DNA of 64,000 bases from Larimichthys crocea (lineage: Eukaryota; Chordata; Actinopteri; Sciaenidae): positions 12,201,711-12,265,710 of the forward strand of contig NC_040022.1 in NCBI RefSeq assembly GCF_000972845.2, given 5' to 3'. A program made the translations under genes and the position numbers. Shown here piece after piece: positions 12,626 to 25,100 of this stretch. The notes under the pieces were generated by a model that did no database searches, was not told the origin of the DNA, and worked only from the letters and a program-made list of their open reading frames with translations. Within the stretch, counting starts at the first letter, position 1. Each line of letters starts with the position of its first letter.

Positions 12626-12650
12626 GTATTATTTATCCCCAGGGAGAAAT
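12549..12650 (+). repeat. (GATA)n tract joined to a TTTATCCC repeat tail
   Basis: About 15 GATA units (12563-12624) run into GTATTATTTATCCCCAGGG and AGAAATTC, a variant of the tail motif at 3784. The GATA run is probably an expanded terminal repeat of that retroelement. Confidence 0.75.
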
Positions 12651-12745
12651 TCATAACTCAGTAGTCATTTAGCTGCATATGCTGAAGATGATTGTTGCAG
12701 GCAGCCAGCAGTCGAGCTGTGATGTTTTTATTTTAGATTGTATTG

Positions 12746-12749
<4 letters not shown>

Positions 12750-12790
<41 letters not shown>
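12750..12790 (+). repeat. (TG)n microsatellite
   Basis: About 20 pure TG units in the probable intron 1 of ppp1r9b. Confidence 0.9.
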
Positions 12791-12792
<2 letters not shown>

Positions 12793-13342
12793 AGGATGCT
12801 GGCTCTGTGTAAACTCGATCCATCAGAATCTAGTTACATATAGAAAAGTCAGATTATAGTGACAAATCGATGTGAGGGACGCTCACAACACGCAGCGTTC
12901 TTTTAATGAAGCAGAGGTCTGTTTTTGCACGTGCTGAGATGAGTCAGATTAGTTTATGTAAGAGTTGTTGTTTTTTTGTTTTTTTGCCTGATAAGAGTGA
13001 TGCCAAATAATGGCACAGAGGTCCTTTAAAAACGTCCTCGAACAGGACAACCAAAGCACAGTCAGGACCGAGAACAGAATGACAGGAAGCAAGCTCGACA
13101 CACAAAGGATTAGGGGTAGCAGGAGACAGATGTTGTTCTTGGAAGGATGGGGTAGTGTAAAATGAAATCTGGGTTGATGCTCTCACTGTATTGAGCTTAA
13201 CTGGTAGGAACACCAACGAAGAAGAGACGGACATGCTGAGATGGAGTTATGGAGAACGGAGTGAGATTTTGTCAGGCGTGACCAGGAGCCATCAGATTGC
13301 TCTTAACAATGACAGGAAAAAGGCCAGGAGCAGTATTAGCCC

Positions 13343-13383
<41 letters not shown>

Positions 13384-13495
13384 CCAGAGGCGTCTGTAAA
13401 GGTTATTTGCTTTACATTGGATTTGCTTTCACATGATCAGTGTGTGAGAATCTACTATTTGGAAAGACAGTGTCACAAGACATACTGTGGTTGCC

Positions 13496-13535
<40 letters not shown>
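13343..13535 (+). repeat. Two (TG)n microsatellites
   Basis: Separate TG tracts at 13343-13382 and 13498-13534, with about 115 bp of unique sequence between them. Confidence 0.9.
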
Positions 13536-14246
13536 TGTAATATCGTAGTCAGCTGTGCCATCTGGAGTCAGTGTAGTTTTAAGTAGAACTTTAGTTCCAC
13601 CTCCCTGAAGAGTTTCATTCCATCAGAACACAACATCCCAGTCAACATCAGTTTGGGAGCGTTGCCATGGAGATGGATGTAAACCGCCACACAAACAGCA
13701 ACAACGTGATCCAACATGTTTTCTCCTCCTTTGGTTCACATGCATGTCGCAGCATATTGTTGCAATGTGTTTGCACTAAGAGCCACTGTGATGACTGAGT
13801 GGGGACAAACCTTCAGGGGAAGATGATACATATCACAGACACACAAAATATTATGTTGACATGCACTGTCACATCACCAAAAGAAAGTAAAACACTGAAC
13901 ATCATCATGATCATCATCACATGATCCTCATGATGTAGATTCTGTAATGAGGAAGAGGAAGATCAGTCACATCTGTTGTTCATGAGCAGCAGGTTTGTGG
14001 AGCAATATTCAGAATTGTCTAAAGACACTCAACATACACATTTAAATATTATGTGGAGGGTTCACGATAAAAACCTGATACATGATAATACGACGTTAAA
14101 ACGTTTCACAACACAATGTGAGAAGAATCTGCTCCAGTGAAGAGTGTGACTACCAGTATATAAAACTCTAAATATGATCTACCTGTCTTGTTTATATTTC
14201 AGTTTCTAAATATTCTGTTAGACTGTCAGTCTAATTGCTAATTACT

Positions 14247-14402
14247 CCAATTTTATTTCTATAGCACCAAATCATAACAAAACTTATCTTGTGACTCTTT
14301 CCATACAGAGCAGGTCTAGACCGTACTCTTTAAAATATTATTTACAGAGACTTAACAATTCCCACTATGAGCAGGAACTTGGAGACAGTAGCAAGGAAAA
14401 CA
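14247..14402 (-). repeat. Interspersed repeat with an AATTTTATT tail, reverse copy
   Basis: Contains 'ccaattttatttctatagcaccaaatcataac', 'gagcaggtctagaccgtactctttaaaatattatttacagaga' and 'atgagcaggaacttggagacagtagcaaggaaaa'. This is the reverse complement of a very common percomorph repeat. A forward copy flanks the Tc1-like element near 62.5-63.4 kb. Confidence 0.7.
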
Positions 14403-14433
14403 TTCTTTCTCTATCAATTTAAATAGATATTTT

Positions 14434-14480
14434 TCTACAGTAGCCCAGAACAAACTAACTAAACACTGATCTAGAAATGT
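14434..14480 (+). repeat. MITE fragment
   Basis: 'ctacagtagcccagaacaaactaactaaacactgatctag' matches the interior of the MITE at 9921-10274 (around 10120-10160). It is a solitary internal fragment without termini. Confidence 0.65.
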
Positions 14481-15521
14481 CTTTTTGCTTTTTAGGTGAA
14501 TTTCTCAGCCACAGTTTAAGTCAGAGTTGAAATGTTTGGTCAAACTGTCAGAAAATAAGGAACCAACTGTAGACTCTAAGCCTTGTGTACTATTTTTTAA
14601 CATTTATAGACCAAGTTTATCAGTTCATTTATAATGTAACTGTCAGATTATTTGATAATGAAAACAAAACTGAGCCAGAGTTTATGTGTGATGGTGCTGC
14701 ATGCTGCATTGAAGGCTGTGACCTTGTATTTTACGTCATTGCTAAATTTTCCCCACGGATGCCGTGACCTTCCATCCGATACAAGCACAGATCAGATCTT
14801 TAAAACTTTGGGCATTTTCTGTTCTGTTCCAGGTTGTTTAGGGTTAAATCTTTTAAAGACTTGATGAGAACCAACTACACACAGCATCAATTAATCATGA
14901 CGTCACACAAAGCTGTTGCAGGACACCCTTATTTGGGTCTCTTTGGTCTACACCATGGTGGAAAATGTGACTTTAGTATTTGGCATGTTTCGACTCAAAG
15001 AAACAAATTACAAGGCGAGGCTGTTCACTATCAAACTACTGCACGTTGTGCTTATTTTGTATTGAGGGAAGTACACGCTGTATCATTGTGACAATGTAAC
15101 TTAAACAGTCAGTATGAATCTTCACACCTCAGCTGTGAATGTTCACACAGAATCCCACAGTTTCCAATGCAGTGTGTCCGCCTCAGTCCACACTTGATTA
15201 AGTAATCGTCTGATTTGCAAAAAAACCCATTTCTATTTCTTTTTACCTTTAAAGTGGTAAACAGCTGAATTCTTCTTTTAATATGATGTGGCTGTGGTGT
15301 TCTGCTTGCCTGAGATCAGCTGTTGATGTGGGACTGAAGCGTCTCACTAAGCGATGCTAGTGTTTTTGTCTTTTTGGCTGTGTTGGCTATCGGTGCTAAC
15401 ACTAATGATCTAGTTCTTCTATGTATTTGCATAGACTGGATGGCTATTCTTTGACAAACTAACTAGAATTGTGCAACACAAAATCTTTAGTAAGTTACCA
15501 TCTACTATTACAATTTTTTAA

Positions 15522-15738
15522 AGGTCCAGTGTGTAAGATTTAGGGGGCGCTGTTTACATAACATAAATTGAATATAATATTCATGTATAATGACGTGCAA
15601 ATAAGATTTGTTACATTATAATGAGCCTTTTATATCTACAGACAGCTAATTTCTCCTTTAATTTATGAAAGAGAGAGTGATGCAAGGGGGTTGCAATTGC
15701 AGTAATTACACTGTCACTGAATCTGAAACACTGGTCCT
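15522..15738 (+). mobile_element. TTAA-flanked MITE
   Basis: The left end AGGTCCAGTGTGTAAGATTTAG and right end ACACTGGTCCT are inverted repeats, and TTAA directly flanks both sides (15518-15521 and 15739-15742). TTAA duplications are characteristic of the piggyBac superfamily. There is no coding capacity. Confidence 0.75.
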
Positions 15739-15754
15739 TTAAGTTACCATCTCA

Positions 15755-15965
15755 GTGGTGCACTTTAGGAAATAGGCTCATTCGTTTTATGTCTGTAAGC
15801 TAAATATAAAGCTAGCACAGAGAATGGAAATGGAAAATTATAACTCCTGGTGTTTTTATACTTTGTTTTTTGGACAGAATAAACAAATGAGATATACTGT
15901 TAATATGTTAGCTAGAGGTGATTTGCCTTTGGACAGAGCTAGGCAAGATGGTAAGATGCAGAGCT
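15755..15965 (+). repeat. Degenerate teleost repeat (gctagc/ttagct type)
   Basis: 'cactttaggaaataggctcatt...gtaagctaaatataaagctagcacag...tttggacagagctagg' resembles a family also visible at 32905-33190, 33478-33525 and 43595-43790. The boundaries are uncertain. Confidence 0.5.
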
Positions 15966-17084
15966 AGAAATCAAAGTTGGATATCCTGGGACCATGGGAG
16001 TGCTTTGTATTCACACGCCTATGTCACAAAGTAAGTTTGGCATTCAGAGCAGCAACATAAAGACACATATGACACGTGAGGTCACAATGCGTCACTGTTT
16101 TAATTGGATTATTTTGACGCCTCTTGGAGCTCCACGTGGGTGTTATGAGATACGCAGTTATTTTGCTGTTTGATGTCATGTTTGGCAATAGATTGGGTCA
16201 TTTTTGGCATATATACTATTATTTCTTCACACCCAACAAGGTTTTCTCCCAAATATGTTCAATATAAGTTTATTTGTTTAATTGTTTTCTTGCTTAATAA
16301 TCAAGATAAAACATCAGAAATGTTAAACAAGCCATTAGAATTGCCTAAAGCCAAACATAACCTATTCAAACAGCTTGTTTTATCTAACCAACAGTACAAC
16401 ACCCAGCCGTATCTCATGTACAATGATGATGTACAATCTTAGAAGACTATAAAAAACATAAAATATTCACATTTGAGAAGCTGAGGAATAAAAACTTACT
16501 GAAAGCAGTGTCTATACTAAAGGTGGGGCACTTAAAAGACAGAGATCTTCTGTATAAAATGATCAAAACTGACACAGTAGTCTAACCCTTACCCTGGATT
16601 GTGAATTTATAATGCTATAAAACTCAATTGGGTCTTTTGTTGGGGCTGTAATGCAGCCTTTCTGCTTTAAAAAAAAAAAAAAAGGTCTGAAACCAAAACC
16701 AAGATAACCCTGATGACATCATCATTCGGTGGCGTGCCCTGTTAAGTGGGACAGCCTGGTGGCCCATGCGTTTGAGGCACTGACCATGAACCACAACTCT
16801 CTACTGTCAGCTCTCTAAATAAAATAAAGGCATGAATGGCCCAAAAGTTGTTTACAGTATTGTCAGAACCACCAGATTCACTGCAGTCATGTCACAGCTG
16901 AATGTGAATTGATTCTCTCTTTCTTATAGTTGTGGATTGAATATCTTTGGGGATTTTGTCTGTTGGTTGGGCAAAATGTGATGATGGTCTCTTTGGACTT
17001 GTGATGATCTACTTACAGTCAGTCTGTCTGTATTTAGAGTTCCGGTCTGTGGATAACACAACATGATTGGTTTGAACCAAGCAG

Positions 17085-17560
17085 CAGCCTCCATGGCTGG
17101 GAAATGAAGCCAATTGAAGCCAAGTGCTAAAAACTTCCTCCAATGTCCACTTGAGGCGGGCTACAGAACATGTTAATCTCCATAAGTCCCCATATTCAAA
17201 CTTCACAGCAGAAATAAACATGTTTACAGTCTGGTGTCTCTGTAGCTAATTTCCCTGTTCATGACAACTGTACTGAGGGTGAATTTATATACAACTCACC
17301 TGTTCACATTATATTAAGGCTTAAAGTTATGCAGAATTAAGAGCTTGGACACTTTGATTGACATGTAGGTGCCATTACAGATGGCTTGTTTAAGCCTACT
17401 GATGATCCACATCTATGTCGATCAGATTAGCCTTGAGGGGGAAGAGGCAGGACAGCCAACATGGCGATGGCCAGAGCCACATATTTTGAGCTTCAAAACT
17501 GCGCTTTGGAAACCTGTGGGTGATGTCACGTATACGCTGTCAATTCTTTATACTGTCATC
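17085..17560 (+). repeat. Medium-reiterated repeat, copy 1
   Basis: Shares about 300 bp with 23650-23960 in the same orientation: 'ccacttgaggc', 'ctccataagtccccat', 'cacagcagaaataaacatgtttacag', 'caactcacctgttcacattatattaaggcttaaagttatgcag' and 'tgccattacagatggctt'. This copy seems to continue to 'ggtgatgtcacgtatacgctgtcaattctttatac'. No coding capacity was seen. Confidence 0.75.
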
Positions 17561-18108
17561 GGTTTGAAGTTAAAGTCATTGTTTCAAGCTCCATCTTGTG
17601 TCACTGTGACCTTTGACCTAAAACAGCTGTCTCCTCTCCTCTCCTCTCATATAATCTAGATTGATGAGCTATTTTTTTGGAGCAGCAACAACTAATATTT
17701 TCATGATCGCTACATTTCTATAGTGTGTATGATTGACTGATTAGTTGTTGTCGAACTAACAGTCTAAAATCCATAGTAATATAAAAGAGAACTTTATTCT
17801 GTTGATCAGCTAATCCATTAATGGACTCATCATTTCTGTGGTTAAATTAAAGGATTGCTTTTGACTTTGGAATCATAAAATATTTTCCTGTTTCCTGCTT
17901 CAAAAGCCAGAATCAACTTGTTTGTGTCAGTTTCATGTCATTAAAAATGCAGAGCACTGGGTTTGCTGGTTGCATGGCAGAAAGGTTTGGAGACAATGCT
18001 TCGGGTTTTGGTGACTCGTCTTGTGTCTGTTGTCATTGATCACTGTCACAGAAAATGACTCATCACAAATATAAACGATCGATTCGTCTGTCTCTGTGTG
18101 TGATTCAG

Positions 18109-18194
18109 GAGGTGAATATCAAACAGCTTCAGAATGCTGCCGTCCTCGTCCCTGCTAACCTGCTGTTTACCGGGGGGCATCTGATTTACCAAAC
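18109..18194 (+). promoter_or_regulatory. ppp1r9b: 5' UTR part of the first coding exon of ppp1r9b
   Basis: Follows the acceptor TGTGATTCAG, so the exon that carries the start codon begins near 18109, with 86 nt of 5' UTR. This supports a separate upstream non-coding exon. Confidence 0.55.
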
Positions 18195-18513
18195 ATGATG
18201 AAGACTGAGCCCCCGGCGGCCTCGGGGGGCAACGGGACCTCCAGTGGCAGCAGCGGAGGAAGCGTGAGCTCGAACCTGAGAAGTCCCTCGCCCCACCGCA
18301 ATGCCTACGAGGCGGGGCTGGCAGCCCTCAAGAAGGCCACTGACCACCTCAACAATGCCGCCAACGGAGGCACTGACCCTGCCTCGAAGCCTGCTCCTCT
18401 GCCCCGCCCAACCGGGAGGGGCCGGAAATATGGATCAAATGTTCACCGCATCAAGAACATGTTCATGCAGATGCAGTCTCCTGGTGATGAAGAGGATGGA
18501 GCCAAAATGATTG
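18195..18513 (+). CDS. ppp1r9b: ppp1r9b coding exon 1
   Basis: Encodes the MMKTEP start, the [19 protein letters not shown] segment and [17 protein letters not shown], part of the N-terminal actin-binding region. Ends in phase 1 at ATTG|GTAATT. Confidence 0.95.
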
Positions 18514-21500
18514 GTAATTCACCTCACAAGTTTTTGTCAAAGTCTGTAAACAGTGTGAGGTGAACTAGATGATGATGATGAATTATTTTTTATATGCTAG
18601 ATTTTGCCACCCACGACTCACATTATGATTCCTAATACTCAACTTGAACCTTGTTAGTCATTCCTCAGTCCAGGCTTTTAAAGGACCAGCACACCCACAC
18701 GGGTGTTTAGTTACTCTGTTTGATTAGACCTGGAGTCAGGTGTAAGTTGGGTAGAGCAATGCTCGGAACTGACATTTTATTAAATTCCCAAATAGTTCAA
18801 CCATGACGGTGCGTGCATTTTTTAGCTTTTCTAAAACAAAAAACAAGAAGAAAAACATAAGAAACTAACTTAACTGTGTGTATGCTCTAATGTAAGCTGC
18901 AGAATGTTAGCATTTCTGGCTAAAAAGCGTACTTTTTGTCAAACTCGTTAGCTAAGATATTACGTTTGCTAAACACAATGATTAGTGTGCAGTGCAAAAG
19001 CGACGCGGTTCGTTTTTTATTCATGAATTATCATCTGGTGAGGATGTTAGTATCGTATCATTTAGTAGTTAGTAAAGTATCATTGGTTGTATTAAGTAAG
19101 ATATTGTCCAATGAATGGATAACAGAACAAAAAAAATAAAGCAGTCAGACATTAAACAGTCCAGCAGTTTAGCCAGTTCATTTAAACCATGTTAAGCCTT
19201 TTATGCCTTTAATGATAGGAGAGCTAAAGATAGACAGGAAGCAGAGAGAGGGGGAGTGACACGCAGTAAATTAGCCGTCCGATGCGGGATTCGAACCAGG
19301 GCCAGCTGCAGCTAGGACTATGGCCTCCACACCTGGGGCGGCCGCTTAACCCACTACGCTACCGACCGCCCCAGGTTTGCCTTTCTTAAATTATTTTAGC
19401 AAACCTTGTGATTTGTGGTAACTGGGCATTCCTCTTAGTGTTTTCAGATCTGAAAATGTGCTGAGAACAACATTACAGACGATGGTCAAACTTGCGAATA
19501 AGACACAAATGGAATCTTTGTCGGTAACAAACCCATCTCCTTGATCCGTCCAATTAACTTTCCTGTCATTGGCAGGTAAAGACCAGGCTGTGAAACTGTC
19601 CCTGCCGAGGGCATCCAGCCTCAACGAGAATGTCGACCACAGCGCCCTGCTCAAGCTTGGCGCCACAGTTTCAGAGAGGGTCAACCGTTTTGACTCTAAA
19701 CCAGGCGGGGAGGGTGGGAGCTCATCTGTGGGCTTCTCCAAGCTCCAGGAGACCAGGAGGATCTTCGAACAGCGAACTCTACAGGTCACAAGAGTCTTTG
19801 TTTTACTTACTTGCCTGTCTGATTCTGATTCAAGACCATCTGACTGACTGATTATTGTCTCCTCCAGGAGAAGCAGGCTGCCACCAATCGGATCTTGCTG
19901 AAGAAGGAGCGGGCGTCGGGCTTCCAAGACAGTCGTCTAGATGTTGTGGCTCGCTTTAACGGTTCCACTGAGGCTTTGGACCGGCTGGACGATCCCCCTG
20001 CTCCCGCTCCCGCTCCCACTCCTGCCTCGGCTCCCATTCCTGCCCCTGCTCTTGCACCCACTACTCTTCCTGCTGCTTCAGCTTCTGTCGGGCCTGGTGA
20101 AGCCGTCAGCCCCACAGTGAGCCAGCTTAGTGCCGTGTTCGAGAAAACTGAACCGCAAAACAATCTCTACCTCCCGCACCGTCGATCAGGTCCTGCCCTT
20201 GCACCTAAACCCAAACCTCCAGCCAGAGGGGAAGCTACCGGAAAGAAGGTGAGAAGAATTTGCATGACTTTAAAAAAAGGAAACTGTAGTAGAAATAAAG
20301 GATAGTGCATGATTAGATGATTTGTCCATCTGTCCTTCTTTCAGGTGAAGGTGTTACCTCCAGAGGACTGCAAGGAGGTGGCAGCAGGAGTTGTGAGCAC
20401 CAAGGCTGCAGAGCTACCAGAGGGGACAGGTTCTCTACAACGAAGTATAGGAGGAGTGACGGCCAGCGAGGAGACGGACGGGTTCAGACAGTCGGGAGAC
20501 CAGCTCTCCAACTCCTCCCACTCCTCATCATCCTCAGTGGCTGTCACTTCCTCCTCTTCCTCTTCAGAGGTAAAACCGGAGTTGGCGGCTCAGCCAACAG
20601 CAACTGAAGCCAGGGGTTCAAGTACAGTGGCTCTAGAGCGTGGACCACAAGCTGACGAGCAGGATGACTCCACAGGGTCTGAGGCCGGAGCCAGGCTCGT
20701 GCAGGCCGAGGTTCATGCCTCACTGGAAAATGGAGAAAAAGAACCCCCGGCTTCTTCTCCCTCCTCAGAGGAGAAGGAAGCGGACTCCGATGAGAGGAGA
20801 GGTGAGGAAGAGGGGGAGGAGAATGATGAGAACGGCTCGAGGAAGGACGATTACTCGGAGGGGGATCTGGTAGATATCAGTGCATACAGTGGGCTTGGGG
20901 AGGAGGACTCCGGGGGTAGCCAACTAGACGATGAGGAGGATGAGGAAGATGAGGAAGCGTATCAGCCGGAGACCAGCTGCCACGAGATCCCAGGTCTTCC
21001 TGAGGAAGAGGAGCCTCCGCCATCCAATAGGAAGATACAATTCAGCACTGGCCCAATCAAGGTGAGTTTTTGTCAGAGAAAACTACTTTTACTTTTCAAC
21101 ACTCAGTCGGACCTTAATAGAACTTTACAGTAAGTAAATTTGCATTTGTAGGTTTCCCAGCTGATGTCAGTGCTGAGTTTTATTGGAGCCAGCACCGAGT
21201 GCCCATAAGAGGAACTTGTTGAGGTACTTCCTCTTTGGCTTTCAGCCAAGGTGGATGTCACTTCAATTTAAACTACACTGATCCACTGGCTTTTTTCTAA
21301 ACCTGTGATAAGTGAAACCTGTGATTCAGAAAAATAATATTCTATTCAAATCTTAAATCAGTATTTTATTTGTATATATTGGATAAAGTGTCTCTCCGTG
21401 TAACAAACCCACTAATATTCATTATCCATCTCTGTAGTTTACCTCAAGTCTTTGGTCCATTTTAGCATCTTTAAGCTTGTTGTTTTGGTTTTCCAGCCCA

Positions 21501-22075
21501 CAGCTTTTCTGTTTTGGTTCACCGCTCTCATGAACCCGAACAGCAGGAGCAGCAGGCAGCTGTTTTCAGCGAGAAAGCTCCGATGCACCCACTGCACATC
21601 CTGCACATGCACCAAAATGTCAAAGAGCTTGTGAGTGTAGCAGAGCTGTAGCTGCTAAAGATATTTTTCTCAGGAGTTGGTGGAGACCAACAACAGAGTC
21701 ATAGGAAAAGTAAATGCTTGGTGAATATCAGGTACCTAATATTCAGATCCTTTACAAGTGCTTCAAGAGTAGCATCAAAATAGGCTTAAAGCACCAAAAG
21801 TAGGAATACTCCATGTATGACTGGGTTAGAAGTGATGTATTGAGGTGTGCTTTGGGTTATTTACCATCATTGACAGTATTTTGTGTTTACAGCTTGTTTC
21901 ACTGCTGCCAAGTCAAATCAATGAATGCAGGCTTAATGATGATAGACTATAAAATACTCCTTTAGTTGTTTGATTCATATTTTGAGCTCTGAACAGTTTC
22001 TACCTGCTAATTAACTCATAAAATGTGAGAAAAGGCTGAATGGATACAGTGAAGGCCTTCATAAAGATAAAGATA

Positions 22076-22123
<48 letters not shown>

Positions 22124-25100
22124 CATGGAAACTCAAAGAGAGCAAGGAAGCGATAGAAAAGACCAAGCGACTTCCTCCTTCTTTAACATCACACACACAC
22201 AGGGTGGAGGGGGATTTTCACTCTTTGATTTCGCCACAGGATTTCCTGCTGACTCTAGCTTAAACTGCATGTGTGTGTTTGTATATGTGTGTGGTGTGTG
22301 TATGTGTGCGGTGTCTGTATGGGTCTCTGAGCATAGATCTTGATTTAAAAAAAAAAAAAAAGCAGCACTTTTTTTATAGTGGAGTTTCTCCGTGGATTGT
22401 GAAACATGTCACAACACACCACGATGATGTTGTCACACTGACAGCATACTTCCTCTGTGGAAGAAAGAAAATTGAGTGGCATACCACAGAGTATGACATG
22501 ATAATATATTATCCAACAGGAAATAAGATGGTGTTGTATTGGTATTGAAACGCGGCGTGTTCAGACAGAGTTTAATGTCGCTAGGATGGACACAGGCGGC
22601 TTTTCCAGTTTAATCATGTCCATTCGTGCAGGCAGTAGAGGATCACGAGGAGGACCATGTTTTATTTCAGGCCAGGCATCAGGTCAAAAAGGAATTCTTT
22701 AAATTTTTCAGACTTTAAAACATTTAACCACTGACCTCTGCAGCCACAGTGCAGCTAAAAGTAGAGTCGTGGCCAGAGGCACTGTTATTTGCTACTAAGG
22801 TAACTGCTACAGTTCGTGCTAAAATGTGCAAATACCCGCTTTAAATTCAGAACAGCATTTTTTGTTCAGTATCATAAAACAAACGCACACCAAGCATTAC
22901 GACTGGACAAACATGATATTTTCTGGTCACTTATACAGTCCACATGCTGCTGTATGCTGCCACATGCACAGCAGACACATACAAAAAGATCATTGTAGGC
23001 TATATGAAACCTATAAAACAGGCTTAACAAAAGATACAGCGATAATGTGTAAGAATTGGTTGCTCAGTATTTCACTCATAATGATTCAGCTGTTTGCTGT
23101 TTGCTGGCCACTTATTTGGAAGTAGCTCTGCAAACTAAAGGCACTTCCTTTAGCTGCCACCCACAGCTCTTTCTCTATCACTCGCTCATCTCTTTAGACG
23201 CTACAGCCCAGTGAACAATGTGCAGCAGTAATCTTACCTAACCGCAACCAACAATGAGATCTAGCCTTGAGGATGTGTGTTCAGTACAGGGGTGGTGCCA
23301 CAGTGTCAAAATAGCTTTGTAGAATTCATATTTAGAGGTAGAGTTTGTATGAACTGATGATCTGTCAGTGTGCCCACCCCCAAAAGAACACAACAAAAAG
23401 AGCAGCATAGCAAAAGGTAGCGGAACCACAGAAGCCCCTTTTCTGGATATCCTACTAATGTATTAATGTTCAAATTAAGAACAAGACAGTGTAATGTATT
23501 GTGATGTATCAGTTAAAAGCAGGAAAACCGAATTAAGCAAATTATATAACAATAACTGGTGCAGAATTTTTATTTCACTTTCAGTCTGAAGACAAGTACT
23601 GTCAGTGCCAGTTGTCCCTAAGTTGCAAAATCCGTGACTGTGAAGTGACGCCCATGCAAAGTGTCAAAAACTGCAGTTCCTCAAACTTCCACTTGAGGCT
23701 GGCTCCAGAAGTGAGTCAGTCTCCATAAGTCCCCATGTTCAAATGTCCAACTTCACAGCAGAAATAAACATGTTTACAGCCTGGTACAAAAAACAGTTTT
23801 GGTCTCTGTAGCTAATTTCCCCGTTCATGACAACTGTACTGATGGTGAATTTATATACAACTCACCTGTTCACATTATATTAAGGCTTAAAGTTATGCAG
23901 GATTAAGAGTGTGGCCGCTTTAATTGACAGGTGGATGCCATTACAGATGGCTTATTAGAGCACCCAGGTGTCATGTAGCCTGCCTTAGGTCAACATCTTT
24001 GTACGTAACATGCAAATTTTAAGTGTAGATCAGGACTAACCTTTTTTCACCACGTTAGCTCTGATTCTTGAACCAGTTCTGTTCGGGACTCAACAACAAT
24101 AAATGATCTTATTATTAGGAATAAAACCGCCTCCTACGTAAACTGGATCGGCCTGCGCTGCTGTATTTGAACTGAAACACAGCTGTATATCACAGCCTTT
24201 AGATGATGAATGATACCATGGAATACGTATTTACAGTTATATTCATATTAAGTAACAACATCAGCAGTGACAATAAGAATACAATCAATAATATAGGACA
24301 AATAGAGGGAGTTCCAGCCAAAGGGGGTGTAGCGGTAGCATGTTCCTGAGTGTGGGCATCAGCTTCCTGTCCACTCCCACCACCAGACACGCCACTTCCT
24401 GTTCGGAACCTCGCTGGTATGGCAGGCTCATAAAATAAACAGACATGGATCAGAAGCATTGTGGTCTTCACAGAGTGTCTCTGTAATTGACACCAGTACA
24501 AGAACACCGATGACTGCCAAGTTCAGTCAAAAGCAGGAGAGTCAGACTATGCCTATAGTTACTGTCACATGGAGGATGGATTACACTCTAATATCATTGA
24601 TTCAACATGAAACAAGAGAAAATGATGTTATGACTATGCATCCTTGTTGGGATTTGATCCAGTAACTTTTCAGAGTTCTGCTGCCGGGGAACAAAGCCAA
24701 CCCAGAGACTCGCTGCCCGGACATGTTGGGTGTTATTCAATTCCAAAACTGGTTGGTTATTGTTACTCTGACATCATGAGTTACTTCATGAAGTCAAAGT
24801 CAGCCAGGAGAGTTCAGACCTCCTCTGGTGTTTAGCAACCTGCCTACACAGCACGTCTTTTGGTAAAAAGTTCTGGACGTGAACGCTGTAACGCTGAAGG
24901 GAAATGAATGATTAATCACAGGCTGCAGGAAAACTGTTGAAGTAGCCAGGTTCTCTCACATTCTGTGCATCGTGTGTTTGAGTTGTACACAAGGCCACCT
25001 TTGTAACACTGTAAAAAGCAGTTGGAATGTGGCAGGGTGTGTTTGTTTTCCTTGAAAATACACGCATGTTCACACGCACACACATGCACACACACGCACA

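Larger units (their letters stand above)
11229..18108 (+). other. Probable intron 1 of ppp1r9b
   Basis: About 6.9 kb without coding signal. It holds a CpG-rich start, CA/TG microsatellites, a (GATA)n tract, two MITE-related segments and several degenerate repeats, listed separately. If the first exon lies elsewhere, part of this is intergenic. Confidence 0.45.
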
